Shown in pieces: positions 24,695 to 31,972 of a stretch of DNA of 32,232 bases. The translations under genes were made by a program, and so were the position numbers. This DNA is from an uncultured Eubacteriales bacterium. Lineage in GTDB: Bacteria; Bacillota; Clostridia; Oscillospirales; Oscillospiraceae. The notes beneath the pieces are model-generated. The model was not told the origin of the DNA and did not search any database. It saw only the letters and a list, made by a program, of their open reading frames with translations. The stretch is taken from NCBI GenBank assembly GCA_900549405.1, contig URNZ01000017.1, positions 1 through 32,232 on the forward strand, read 5' to 3'. Positions within the stretch are counted from its first letter, which is position 1; every line of letters starts with the position of its first letter.

Positions 24695-25492
24695 TCACCC
24701 CAGGGCCACGTCCAGCATCATCATGACGCTGAAGCCCAGGGCGAAGAACACGGTGCCGATGTTGGAGTGCTTGCCCTGAGACATCTCGGGGATGAGCTCC
24801 TCCACCACCACATAGAGCATGGCGCCCGCGGCAAAGCTGAGGAAATAGGGCATGGCGGGGACGATGCGCTCCGCTGCCAGAATGGTCAGCAGCGCGCCCA
24901 CAGGCTCCACCGCCCCGGACAGCACGCCCCCGGCAAAGGCCCGGGACTTTTTCAGCCCCTCCGCCCGCAGGGGCATGGAGATGATGGCCCCCTCGGGAAA
25001 GTTCTGAATGGCGATGCCCAGGGACAGGGCCATGGCCCCGGCGGCGGTGATCTGGGCACTGCCGGACAGATATCCGGCGTAGACCACGCCCACGGCCATC
25101 CCCTCGGGGATGTTGTGCAGGGTGACGGCCAGCACCATCATGGTGGTGCGCTGAAGCTGACTGGCCGGACCCTCCGCCTGGCCGCTGTTCTGGTGGAGGT
25201 GGGGGACCACATGGTCCAGCAGCAGCAGAAACAGCACGCCGATCCAAAAGCCGATGAAGGCCGGGAGAAAGGCCAGATGGCCCATGGCCGAGGCCTGGTC
25301 AATGGCGGGGATGAGCAGGCTCCACACCGATGCGGCCACCATCACCCCGGCGGCAAAGCCGGTGAGGGAGCGCTGGACCATGTCGCTGAGAGAGCGGCGC
25401 ATGAAAAATACGCAAGCCGCCCCCAAAGATGTGCCCAAAAACGGGATCAAAAGCCCGAAAAAAGTTGCATTTTCCTGGGAAATATCTGTCAC
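24695..25492 (-). CDS. ZIP-family metal transporter
   Basis: About 265 residues and eight helices with the ZIP signatures HNIPEG (helix IV) and QNFPEG (helix V), the binuclear metal site. The HNIPEG His and both Glu residues are kept, while helix V has Gln-Asn in place of the common His. LDHVVPHLHQN supplies the His-containing variable loop. It imports Zn2+, Fe2+ or Mn2+, or a close analogue. The start is uncertain. The promoter at 25511-25539 rules out the TTG at 25522. GTG 25492 is annotated, but it overlaps the AAAGGAG site. An ATT at 25483 is at ideal spacing from AAAGGAG and may be the true start. First gene of an operon with the lipoprotein. Confidence 0.88.
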   Translation of the reverse strand: MTDISQENATFFGLLIPFLGTSLGAACVFFMRRSLSDMVQRSLTGFAAGVMVAASVWSLLIPAIDQASAMGHLAFLPAFIGFWIGVLFLLLLDHVVPHLHQNSGQAEGPASQLQRTTMMVLAVTLHNIPEGMAVGVVYAGYLSGSAQITAAGAMALSLGIAIQNFPEGAIISMPLRAEGLKKSRAFAGGVLSGAVEPVGALLTILAAERIVPAMPYFLSFAAGAMLYVVVEELIPEMSQGKHSNIGTVFFALGFSVMMMLDVALG

Positions 25493-25510
25493 TCCTTTCA
25501 CTGGAATGGC

Positions 25511-25539
25511 ATTGTAACACAAGTTCCCTGCAAATGCAA
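25511..25539 (-). promoter_or_regulatory. Promoter of the ZIP transporter operon
   Basis: On the minus strand, TTGCAT (25534-25539), a 17-nt spacer and TACAAT (25511-25516). Transcription should begin near 25504, leaving only about 20 nt before the first residues of the ZIP protein. Confidence 0.65.
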
Positions 25540-25585
25540 CGGGAAAATGGGCTGCACTCCGTATTCATGTCGCCTTAATGAAAAG

Positions 25586-25601
25586 ATAGCGAATTCGCTA
25601 T
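25586..25601. promoter_or_regulatory. Operator palindrome 1 (16 bp, perfect)
   Basis: ATAGCGAATTCGCTAT is a perfect 16-bp palindrome ending at the first base of the -35 box of the DUF2442 promoter. Its half-site ATAGC(G/A)AA is shared with palindrome 2. Probably a repressor-binding site, most simply for the XRE protein at 26056. Confidence 0.75.
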
Positions 25602-25629
25602 TGACTGATAATAGCAAATTTGCTATCAT
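25601..25629 (+). promoter_or_regulatory. Promoter of the DUF2442-XRE pair
   Basis: TTGACT (25601-25606), a 17-nt spacer and TATCAT (25624-25629). The spacer is filled by palindrome 2, so bound repressor would block RNA polymerase directly. Confidence 0.75.
25611..25626. promoter_or_regulatory. Operator palindrome 2 (16 bp, perfect)
   Basis: ATAGCAAATTTGCTAT is a perfect 16-bp palindrome that occupies the promoter spacer and the first bases of the -10 box. Its centre is 25 bp from that of palindrome 1. Confidence 0.75.
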
Positions 25630-25658
25630 AAAATCAGAAAAGGAGTTATTTGCAATCG

Positions 25659-25681
25659 AGCCGCTGCGCTAAGCGGCTTTT
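25659..25681 (+). terminator. Leader hairpin, possible attenuator
   Basis: AGCCGC (25659-25664) pairs with GCGGCT (25673-25678) around an 8-nt loop and is followed by TTTTGTT, inside the leader between the promoter and the DUF2442 start. AAGGAG at 25640 followed by TTG 25650 could start a short in-frame extension across the hairpin. It may be a leaky attenuator. Confidence 0.35.
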
Positions 25682-25697
25682 GTTCGGAGGTGTGCTT

Positions 25698-26063
25698 ATG
25701 GCGAACACGGTAGACTATTATCTCTCCAAGGGCTTTGACCGCCTGGCGGCGGAATACTTTGCCTCCGGCAGAAAGCGGATCATCGGGGTCAGCGCCAACG
25801 ACGACTTCACCCTGACCATCCGCTTCGACAACGGGGAGCAGCGGCTTTACGATATGCGGCCCTATCTCAAAAAGGGCACCGTGTTCGAGCCTTTCGCCAA
25901 GTTAGAGAACTTCCGCCGGGTCTATGTGGACGACACCCACGCCATCGCCTGGGACATCGACCCCAACGTAGACAGCAAGAAGGTGTGGAGCAATAAAGTG
26001 GACCTCAGCCCAGACAGCTGCTATCTGGACAGCGTTCCCATCGGGGGTGTATCTCGTGCCTGA
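25698..26063 (+). CDS. DUF2442 domain protein
   Basis: A 121-residue protein. After an N-terminal helix (VDYYLSKGFDRLAAEYF) a compact beta domain follows: KRIIGVSANDDFTLTIRFDNGEQRLYDMRPYL and VDDTHAIAWDIDPNVD are the DUF2442 pattern, with VxxxxDxxLxxxFxxGxxxxxDxxxxL and the final 'W'. The biochemical role of the family is unknown; its genes are often paired with small XRE regulators or DUF4160 proteins in toxin-antitoxin-like layouts. The start is ATG 25698, 7 nt after GGAGG. It overlaps the XRE gene by 8 nt and shares its promoter, so both are made together. Confidence 0.85.
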   Translation: MANTVDYYLSKGFDRLAAEYFASGRKRIIGVSANDDFTLTIRFDNGEQRLYDMRPYLKKGTVFEPFAKLENFRRVYVDDTHAIAWDIDPNVDSKKVWSNKVDLSPDSCYLDSVPIGGVSRA

Positions 26064-26268
26064 AAGCTGTGCAGCCATCATTGACCGCCTGATCGAAGAG
26101 CGCCACCACCAGGGCCTGTCCCAGAAGGAGCTTGCCGCCGCCGCTTCCCTCACCCAGTCCGTCATCGCCAGACTGGAGAGCAAAAAGGCTACCCCGCAGC
26201 TGGACACCCTCCTAAAAGTCACCGCCGCCCTGGGCTGTTCCCTAGAGATCGTTCCAGCAACCGAATGA
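26056..26268 (+). CDS. XRE-family helix-turn-helix regulator
   Basis: A 70-residue protein made almost entirely of one Cro/C1-type HTH domain: LSQKELAAAASLTQSVIARLESKKATP, with the recognition helix in SLTQSVIARLE and the usual 'P.l.tL.kv..aLg' end. The GTG at 26056 is chosen because GGGGG lies 8 nt upstream; a GTG at 26047 is an alternative. It overlaps the DUF2442 gene by 8 nt, so translation is coupled. As the only DNA-binding protein next to the two 16-bp palindromes it is the natural autorepressor. The pair looks like a toxin-antitoxin-type module with the regulator second, as in higBA-like order; toxicity of DUF2442 is not established. Confidence 0.85.
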   Translation: MPESCAAIIDRLIEERHHQGLSQKELAAAASLTQSVIARLESKKATPQLDTLLKVTAALGCSLEIVPATE

Positions 26269-26320
26269 AATTATAATCAGTAGCTGTCACCCTTCACTCT
26301 AATTATATGGACTGAATCAA

Positions 26321-26830
26321 ATGAATTTCACGATGTTACCGCTACAAGGAATCAGATGGGACGAACAAGAAGTCTTGTTGGGAAGTGCAATGGAAGCTGT
26401 CGAAGCAAAATTAGGACAGCCGGATATTGTCGATCAGTCGCTCTACTACTTTGACAGTGAATTGCGGTTTGATTTTTCTGAGAAAGGTAGACTGGAATTC
26501 ATAGAATTTTTAGGGGGATATTATGGAAATATTCAGCCTATTATCTATGGAATTCAGGCTTTTCAAGTAAATGCAGATGAGTTATACCGCATCTTAGCAG
26601 ATCACAATACTGGCAATATCATTGACAATGAACACGGATATTCGTTCGCATTTCCTAACATCGGAATTGGAATTTATCGGGAATCTATACCTGGCAATGT
26701 TAGTGATCTAATAAGCGAACTAGAAAAACTAGGTATCAATGTTGCTGGAAATTCTGACGTCAAAGAAGAACAATTAAAATCTTCACATTGGGCAACGATC
26801 TCTTTAGCGTCCTCAAACTACGCTTGGTAA
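26321..26830 (+). CDS. Low-GC hypothetical protein, immunity-protein-like
   Basis: A 169-residue soluble protein. Its base composition (about 40% GC by eye) and AT-ending codons differ sharply from the GC-rich neighbours, which suggests recent transfer. It has no signal peptide or membrane helix. The predicted fold is alternating alpha/beta with conserved-looking aromatic/acidic stretches (LYYFDSELRFDFSEKGRLEFIEF, in part) that resemble orphan immunity proteins of polymorphic-toxin systems, but I cannot name a family. The ribosome binding site is weak (GGACTGAATCAA). No toxin gene lies beside it. A start at 26333 is also possible. Confidence 0.65.
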   Translation: MNFTMLPLQGIRWDEQEVLLGSAMEAVEAKLGQPDIVDQSLYYFDSELRFDFSEKGRLEFIEFLGGYYGNIQPIIYGIQAFQVNADELYRILADHNTGNIIDNEHGYSFAFPNIGIGIYRESIPGNVSDLISELEKLGINVAGNSDVKEEQLKSSHWATISLASSNYAW

Positions 26831-26852
26831 GCAAAGAAAAAAGATGAACTAT

Positions 26853-26887
26853 ATGGGGACGGTTTCTGGATTTGGGGCCGTCCCCAT
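26853..26887 (+). terminator. Terminator after the low-GC gene
   Basis: ATGGGGACGG (26853-26862) pairs perfectly with CCGTCCCCAT (26878-26887), with a 15-nt loop and a following GATTATTTGTT. The T tract is interrupted, so strength is uncertain. Confidence 0.6.
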
Positions 26888-26896
26888 GATTATTTG

Positions 26897-26925
26897 TTGT
26901 ATCCCGCCGAAAAGAATGGTATAAT
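26897..26925 (+). promoter_or_regulatory. Promoter of pyrE
   Basis: TTGTAT (26897-26902), a 17-nt spacer and a perfect TATAAT (26920-26925). The short leader holds a small GC hairpin (TCCCCGG/CCGGGGGA, about 26937-26956) but no recognisable PyrR-binding attenuator. Confidence 0.75.
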
Positions 26926-26977
26926 GATACCAACTTCCCCGGGTGCTGCCGGGGGAAAACGAAATGAGGTTAAGAAC

Positions 26978-27652
26978 ATGACATATAAAGAGGAATTCAT
27001 CACCTTTATGGTGCGCTCCGGCGTGCTGACCTTTGGGGACTTTACCACCAAGAGCGGGCGCAAGACCCCCTATTTCGTGAACACCGGCAACTATAAGACC
27101 GGGGCCCAGGCCGCCAAGCTGGGGGACTACTATGCCGCCTGCATCCAGGAGAACATGCCCCAGGGCATCACCTGCCTGTTTGGGCCCGCCTATAAGGGCA
27201 TCCCCCTGGCCGTGTCCGCCGCCGCCTCCCTCTACCGCAGCTATGACCGGGACCTGCCCTATTGCTTCAACCGCAAGGAGGCCAAGGACCACGGCGAGGG
27301 CGGCACGATGGTGGGCTATAAGCCCCAGGACGGGGATGACGTGGCCATCGTAGAGGACGTGGTTACCGCCGGCACCGCCGTGCGGGAGTCCATCGAGCTG
27401 TTCAAGCATGTGGCTGACGTGAACATGAAGGCCCTGTTCGTCTCGGTGGACCGGATGGAGCGGGGCACTCGGGACTGCTCTACCCTGGACGAGCTGCGCC
27501 AGGACTATGGCATCAAGGTGTTCCCCATTGTCACCGTGCGGGAGGTCATCGACTTCCTCCACAACCGCCCTGTGGACGGCAAGGTCTATATCGACGATGA
27601 CATGAAGGCCAAGATGGAGGCCTATCTGGAGCAGTACGGCGCAAAGCAGTAA
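26978..27652 (+). CDS. pyrE: Orotate phosphoribosyltransferase
   Basis: A 224-residue enzyme that adds orotate to PRPP to give OMP in de novo UMP synthesis. GRKTPYFVNTGNYKTG, FGPAYKGIPLAVSAA, YCFNRKEAKDHGEGG (the flexible catalytic loop with Lys and His) and the PRPP-binding VAIVEDVVTAGTAVRES are all present. This is the longer clostridial/Gram-negative-like type. The start is ATG 26978, with GAGG upstream. Other pyr genes are not near, so pyrE stands apart from the pyrimidine operon. It is followed after 42 nt by radC. Confidence 0.95.
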   Translation: MTYKEEFITFMVRSGVLTFGDFTTKSGRKTPYFVNTGNYKTGAQAAKLGDYYAACIQENMPQGITCLFGPAYKGIPLAVSAAASLYRSYDRDLPYCFNRKEAKDHGEGGTMVGYKPQDGDDVAIVEDVVTAGTAVRESIELFKHVADVNMKALFVSVDRMERGTRDCSTLDELRQDYGIKVFPIVTVREVIDFLHNRPVDGKVYIDDDMKAKMEAYLEQYGAKQ

Positions 27653-27694
27653 AAAAGCGGGAAAGAAATCCATCAGAAAGGGAGTCGGTCCACC

Positions 27695-28393
27695 ATGCCA
27701 GGACACAGCGGGCACAGGCAGCGGGTCAAAACAGAATTCCTGGCCCGGGGCGTGGAGGGCTGGTCCGACCACCGCATTCTGGAGCTGCTGCTGTTCTACG
27801 CCATCCCTCAGGGGGACGTGAACGAGCTGGCCCACCGGCTGGTGGACCACTTCGGCAGTCTGGCCGGGGTGCTGGACGCCCCGGCAGAGGAACTGAAAAA
27901 AGTCCCCGGGGTGGGGGAGCACACGGCGGTGCTGCTGAAGCTGGTGCCCGCCATCGGCGGACGGTATCAGGAGCAGCGGGGCGCGCCGGGGCAGATCATC
28001 CACAGCCCGGAGGAGGCCGCCGCCGTGCTGTCCCCCTATTTCTTTGGGGCGGCCAACGAGATGGTCTATATCCTGTGCCTGGACGGCAAGGGCAAGGTGC
28101 TGGGGGTGCGCAAGGTGTCGGAGGGCAGCATCTATGCCTCTGACATCAACATCCGCCGCATTGCCGAGGCGGCCATGAGCCTGCGCTCCGCCGGGCTGTA
28201 TCTGGCCCACAACCACATCAGCAACCTGGCCTTTCCCTCCGCCGCCGACTGGCAGACCACCGACGTCATCCGCTCCGCCCTGGCCGGGGTGGGGCTGGAG
28301 CTGATCGACCACCTGATCTTTGTGGACGGGGACGTGCTGTCCCTGAACCAGTCGGAGTCGGGCGGCCACAGGCCGGTCTATGAACTACTATAG
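27695..28393 (+). CDS. radC: RadC family JAB-domain protein
   Basis: A 232-residue protein. An N-terminal helix-hairpin-helix-like region (LAGVLDAPAEELKKVPGVGEHTA, in part) precedes the RadC/JAB metalloprotease-like domain (about 105-232). The JAMM zinc motif is kept: Glu in NEMVYILCLD, then His-Asn-His followed by ten residues and Asp. The normally invariant HNHPSGxxxPS is HNHISNLAFPS here, so the Pro-Ser-Gly turn is altered. RadC was once linked to DNA repair, but its function is not settled. AAAGGGAG precedes the ATG. It follows pyrE and ends in a hairpin before uvrB. Confidence 0.9.
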   Translation: MPGHSGHRQRVKTEFLARGVEGWSDHRILELLLFYAIPQGDVNELAHRLVDHFGSLAGVLDAPAEELKKVPGVGEHTAVLLKLVPAIGGRYQEQRGAPGQIIHSPEEAAAVLSPYFFGAANEMVYILCLDGKGKVLGVRKVSEGSIYASDINIRRIAEAAMSLRSAGLYLAHNHISNLAFPSAADWQTTDVIRSALAGVGLELIDHLIFVDGDVLSLNQSESGGHRPVYELL

Positions 28394-28406
28394 AAGCGTT
28401 TTTGAT

Positions 28407-28440
28407 TTCGCTCTCCTTCCCGGGTGGGAGGGGGAGCGAA
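28407..28440 (+). terminator. Probable terminator after radC
   Basis: TTCGCTCTCCTTCCC (28407-28421) pairs with GGGAGGGGGAGCGAA (28426-28440), using two wobble pairs and a 4-nt loop. It is followed by GTTGTTCTTG, a weak T tract. Confidence 0.55.
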
Positions 28441-28447
28441 GTTGTTC

Positions 28448-28476
28448 TTGCATTAGAACATTGGTTCTGATATGAT
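28448..28476 (+). promoter_or_regulatory. SOS-regulated promoter of uvrB with LexA box
   Basis: TTGCAT (28448-28453), a 17-nt spacer and TATGAT (28471-28476). The spacer contains AGAACATTGGTTCT (28455-28468), which fits the Gram-positive LexA consensus GAAC-N4-GTTC exactly with an extra symmetric A/T on each side. LexA binding here would block polymerase, so uvrB should be induced by DNA damage. Confidence 0.85.
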
Positions 28477-28531
28477 GGACATACTACAATAGCAGCAGCA
28501 TCGCCGCCGCGGCGGGAAAACGGAGGAGAAC

Positions 28532-30505
28532 ATGGCAAAATTCCAGGTGGTTTCGGAATACAAGCCCAGCGGGGACCAGCCCCAGGCTATTGAGGCCCTG
28601 TCCAGGGGTATCGAGATGGGGCTGGACGAGCAGACGCTGCTGGGCGTCACCGGATCGGGCAAGACCTTCACCATGGCCAAGATCATCGAGCAGGTCCAGC
28701 GTCCCACCCTGGTCCTGGCCCACAACAAGACCCTGGCCGCCCAGCTGTGCGCCGAGTTCCGGGAGTTCTTCCCCAACAACGCGGTGGAGTATTTCGTCAG
28801 CTACTATGACTATTACCAGCCTGAGGCCTATATCCCCCACACGGACACCTTTATTGAAAAGGACTCGGCCATCAACGAGGAGATAGACCGCCTGCGCCTG
28901 TCCGCCACCGCCTCCCTGCTGGAGCGGCGGGACGTGATCGTGGTGTCCTCCGTCTCCTGCATCTATGGCCTGGGCGAGCCGGAGGACTTCGCGTCCATGA
29001 TGGTCTCCCTCCGGGTGGGGGCCACCCTGGAGCGGGACGAGCTGCTCAAGCGTCTGGTGGCCATCCGGTATGAGCGCAACGACATCGCCTTCGAGCGGAA
29101 CATGTTCCGGGTCCGGGGGGACACGGTGGAGGTGTGGCCCGCCTATTGGAAGGACACCGCCATCCGGGTGGAGTTCTTCGGGGACGAGATCGACCGCATC
29201 AGCGAGATCAACGTGGTCACCGGCTCCCCCATCCGGCGGCTGACCAACATCCCCATCTGGCCCGCCACCCACTATGTCACCCCCAAGGACAAGATGGACG
29301 CGGCCATTCAGGAGATCTATAAGGAGCTGGAGGAGCGGGTGGCCTTTTTCGAGAGCCAGAACAAGCTCATCGAGGCCCAGCGCATCAAGCAGCGCACCAT
29401 GTACGACGTGGAGATGATGCAGGAGCTGGGCTATTGCTCCGGCATCGAGAACTATTCCCGGGTCATCGAGGGCCGCCCTGTGGGTTCGCCCCCCCACACC
29501 CTGCTGGACTACTTCCCCAAGGACTTTGTGCTGTTCATCGACGAGAGCCACGTGACCCTGCCCCAGGTCCGGGCCATGTACAACGGGGACCGGGGCAGAA
29601 AGACCACCCTGGTGGACTATGGCTTCCGCCTGCCCTGCGCCTATGACAACCGGCCCCTGAAATTTGAGGAGTTTGAGCAGCGGGTGAACCAGGTGGTCTA
29701 TGTCTCCGCCACCCCCGGGGAGTATGAGCGCACCCGGTCCGGCCAGATCGTGGAGCAGGTCATCCGGCCCACCGGCCTGCTGGACCCGGAGATCCAGGTC
29801 CGCCCGGTGGAGGGCCAGATCGATGACCTGATCGGGGAGATCAACGCCCGCACCGCCAGAAATGAGCGGGTGCTGGTGACCACCCTCACCAAGCGCATGG
29901 CTGAGGACCTGACCGCCTATCTCCAGGGGGCTGGCATCAAGGTCCGGTATATGCACCACGACATCGACGCCATGGAGCGCATGGAGATCATCCGGGACCT
30001 GCGCCTGGGCACCTTCCATGTGCTCATCGGCATCAACCTGCTGCGGGAGGGCCTGGACCTGCCGGAGGTGTCGTTAGTCGCCATCCTGGACGCGGACAAA
30101 GAGGGCTTTTTGCGCAGTGAGACCGCCCTCATCCAGACCATTGGCCGGGCCGCCCGAAACGCCGGGGGCCAGGTCATCATGTACGCCGATTCCATCACCC
30201 CGTCCATGCAGCGGGCCATGGACGAGACCCAGCGCCGCCGGGAGAAGCAGGCGGCCTATAACCGGGAGCACGGCATCGTGCCCAAAACGGTCATCAAGTC
30301 GGTGCGGGACCTGCTGGACATCTCCGCCCAGTCCGACGAGACCGACTCCCAGGCCCGCAAGGGCACCGCCCCCGCCCTGACCAAGCAGCAAAAGGCCGCC
30401 AAGATCGCCGCGCTGGAAAAGCAGATGAAAGAGGCCGCCAAAATGCTGGAATTCGAGCTTGCCGCCGCCCTGCGCGACCAGATCATCGAACTGCGGGGGA
30501 AATAA
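28532..30505 (+). CDS. uvrB: Excinuclease ABC subunit B
   Basis: A 657-residue UvrB, full length. Walker A GVTGSGKT is at about residues 40-47, the DNA-clamping beta-hairpin [12 protein letters not shown] at about 92-103, FIDESH (DExH-type motif II) near 338, helicase motif [11 protein letters not shown], motif [14 protein letters not shown], and a C-terminal UVR coiled-coil motif ([11 protein letters not shown]) that recruits UvrC. It verifies lesions delivered by UvrA in nucleotide excision repair. GGAGGAGAAC precedes the ATG. The LexA box upstream indicates SOS control. uvrA begins 1.5 kb downstream after two short genes on the same strand; uvrC is not in the window. Confidence 0.98.
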   Translation: MAKFQVVSEYKPSGDQPQAIEALSRGIEMGLDEQTLLGVTGSGKTFTMAKIIEQVQRPTLVLAHNKTLAAQLCAEFREFFPNNAVEYFVSYYDYYQPEAYIPHTDTFIEKDSAINEEIDRLRLSATASLLERRDVIVVSSVSCIYGLGEPEDFASMMVSLRVGATLERDELLKRLVAIRYERNDIAFERNMFRVRGDTVEVWPAYWKDTAIRVEFFGDEIDRISEINVVTGSPIRRLTNIPIWPATHYVTPKDKMDAAIQEIYKELEERVAFFESQNKLIEAQRIKQRTMYDVEMMQELGYCSGIENYSRVIEGRPVGSPPHTLLDYFPKDFVLFIDESHVTLPQVRAMYNGDRGRKTTLVDYGFRLPCAYDNRPLKFEEFEQRVNQVVYVSATPGEYERTRSGQIVEQVIRPTGLLDPEIQVRPVEGQIDDLIGEINARTARNERVLVTTLTKRMAEDLTAYLQGAGIKVRYMHHDIDAMERMEIIRDLRLGTFHVLIGINLLREGLDLPEVSLVAILDADKEGFLRSETALIQTIGRAARNAGGQVIMYADSITPSMQRAMDETQRRREKQAAYNREHGIVPKTVIKSVRDLLDISAQSDETDSQARKGTAPALTKQQKAAKIAALEKQMKEAAKMLEFELAAALRDQIIELRGK

Positions 30506-30529
30506 GATTTCAGAAACCGAGGGAATACC

Positions 30530-31018
30530 ATGGCAAAGCAAAAAGATGAAAAGACCAATGTGATGCGGGTTTTGGAGCAGAAGAAGGTGGCCTATACTGC
30601 CCACACCTATCCCCACGAGGAGGGGGTGGCGGTGGACGGCGTCACCGTGGCCCGGTCTATGGGCCAGGACCCGGAGTGCGTGTTCAAGACGCTGGTGGCC
30701 CGTGGGGCCTCCGGGGGCTATTATGTGTTCGACATCCCCGTGGGGGACACCCTGGACCTGAAAAAGGCGGCCAAGGCGGTGGGGGAGAAGTCCATCGCCA
30801 TGATCCACCAGAAAGAGCTGCTGCCCCTCACGGGCTATGTCCACGGGGGCTGCTCCCCGGTGGGCATGAAGAAGCAGTTCCCCACCGTTTTCCACGAGAC
30901 GGCGGAGATCATCGACACCATCACCGTCTCCGCCGGGAAGATCGGCTATCAGGTGGAGCTGGCCCCCGCCGACCTCATCGCCCTGGTGGGGGGCAGGACG
31001 GCGGACCTCACCGTGTAA
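30530..31018 (+). CDS. ybaK: YbaK-type Cys-tRNA(Pro) deacylase
   Basis: A 162-residue protein of the YbaK/EbsC family that hydrolyses mischarged Cys-tRNA(Pro). TNVMRVLEQKKVAYTAHTYP at the N terminus, VFKTLVARG with the conserved catalytic-site Lys, YYVFDIPVGDTLDLKKAAKA, and GGCSPVGMKK followed by the 'P.f.d.t' strand are all typical. Length matches the family. GAGGGAA precedes the ATG, and the start lies 24 nt after the uvrB stop with no terminator, so it is probably read from the uvrB promoter and may rise with SOS induction. Confidence 0.92.
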   Translation: MAKQKDEKTNVMRVLEQKKVAYTAHTYPHEEGVAVDGVTVARSMGQDPECVFKTLVARGASGGYYVFDIPVGDTLDLKKAAKAVGEKSIAMIHQKELLPLTGYVHGGCSPVGMKKQFPTVFHETAEIIDTITVSAGKIGYQVELAPADLIALVGGRTADLTV

Positions 31019-31068
31019 ACCAAACCGGGTGACCGGGGCGTATCAACAACAGAACAGGAGGGTATACC

Positions 31069-31932
31069 ATGGAAAAGAGAGAACCGTGGGAAAAGAAGAG
31101 CCCGTTTTCGGCCCTGAGCGTCTATCAACGCATCCTGCTGCTTTTGCTGATCGTGATGATTGCAGCCTTTACCGGCCTGGCGTTCTGGTTCCAGAGCCAC
31201 CCGGGGCTGGTCTGCGTCGGAATGGACGGCAAAAAGGCCCTGCTGGTCCGCACCCAGGCGGGGGAGACCGTCCGCTACTCCGGCAAGCTGGATGGACAGA
31301 ACGCGGAGTTCTCCGTCACCGGGGACACCGTCACCTACCGCTGGAGGGAGGAGACCTACGGCCCCTATCAGGTGAAGCGGGACCCCACGGCCCGGCCACC
31401 CTACGACCCGGAGGACCCCTGGCCCAGCGGCCAGATCGGGGTGGAGGTGCGCCGGGAGGGTACGGTGGTCTTTCGGGGCGGCTATGCCTCCCCAGGCCGG
31501 ATGTTAAATGATTATTGGTCCAGAGGTCTGGTGTGGGAGGACGGCACCGACTATGACGATTGGACACCGGGCATCTATGCCACCACCTCCACCGGGGAGA
31601 TCGTGGGCGTCACCACTTCGGCGGATTACCACACCGTCCACCAGCCCCAGCTGTACAACGTGATCCAGCTGGTCATGGGACCCCGGCTGTCTCAGCGGGG
31701 GAGCTGGACCGACTATGTCAAGGCCACGGCCCTGGCCCTCTTCACCGTGCTGTATGTGCTGCTCTATAAGCAGCTGCTCCAGGCCAGGATGAACTGGCTG
31801 GTGAAGGACGGGGAGCAGGCCCAGCCCTCGGACATTTCGGTGGCGGCCGCCCTGGTGGCCATGCTGCTGCTGACCGGGGCGACCCTGTTCAGCTATCTGC
31901 TCCCCCTGACCAAATTGACCCCGGTTTGGTAG
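31069..31932 (+). CDS. Membrane protein of unknown function
   Basis: A 287-residue protein. A basic N terminus is followed by a membrane helix (about 22-42), an extracytoplasmic beta-rich domain (about 45-215) with repeated GD/YRW strands, then two helices near the C terminus (about 222-242 and 262-282) with a short loop between. I do not recognise a family. GGAGG lies 7 nt before the ATG. It sits between ybaK and uvrA in the same direction with short gaps on both sides, so it is probably co-transcribed with the repair genes. Whether it is functionally linked to them cannot be told from sequence. Confidence 0.8.
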   Translation: MEKREPWEKKSPFSALSVYQRILLLLLIVMIAAFTGLAFWFQSHPGLVCVGMDGKKALLVRTQAGETVRYSGKLDGQNAEFSVTGDTVTYRWREETYGPYQVKRDPTARPPYDPEDPWPSGQIGVEVRREGTVVFRGGYASPGRMLNDYWSRGLVWEDGTDYDDWTPGIYATTSTGEIVGVTTSADYHTVHQPQLYNVIQLVMGPRLSQRGSWTDYVKATALALFTVLYVLLYKQLLQARMNWLVKDGEQAQPSDISVAAALVAMLLLTGATLFSYLLPLTKLTPVW

Positions 31933-31972
31933 ATCAAAACGACTCCCCCTGACGGGGAAAAGGAGAAGACCA

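Noticed and set aside
28484..30019. 511-codon frame antisense to uvrB
   Set aside because: UvrB is certain on the plus strand; the antisense product has the same artefactual composition.
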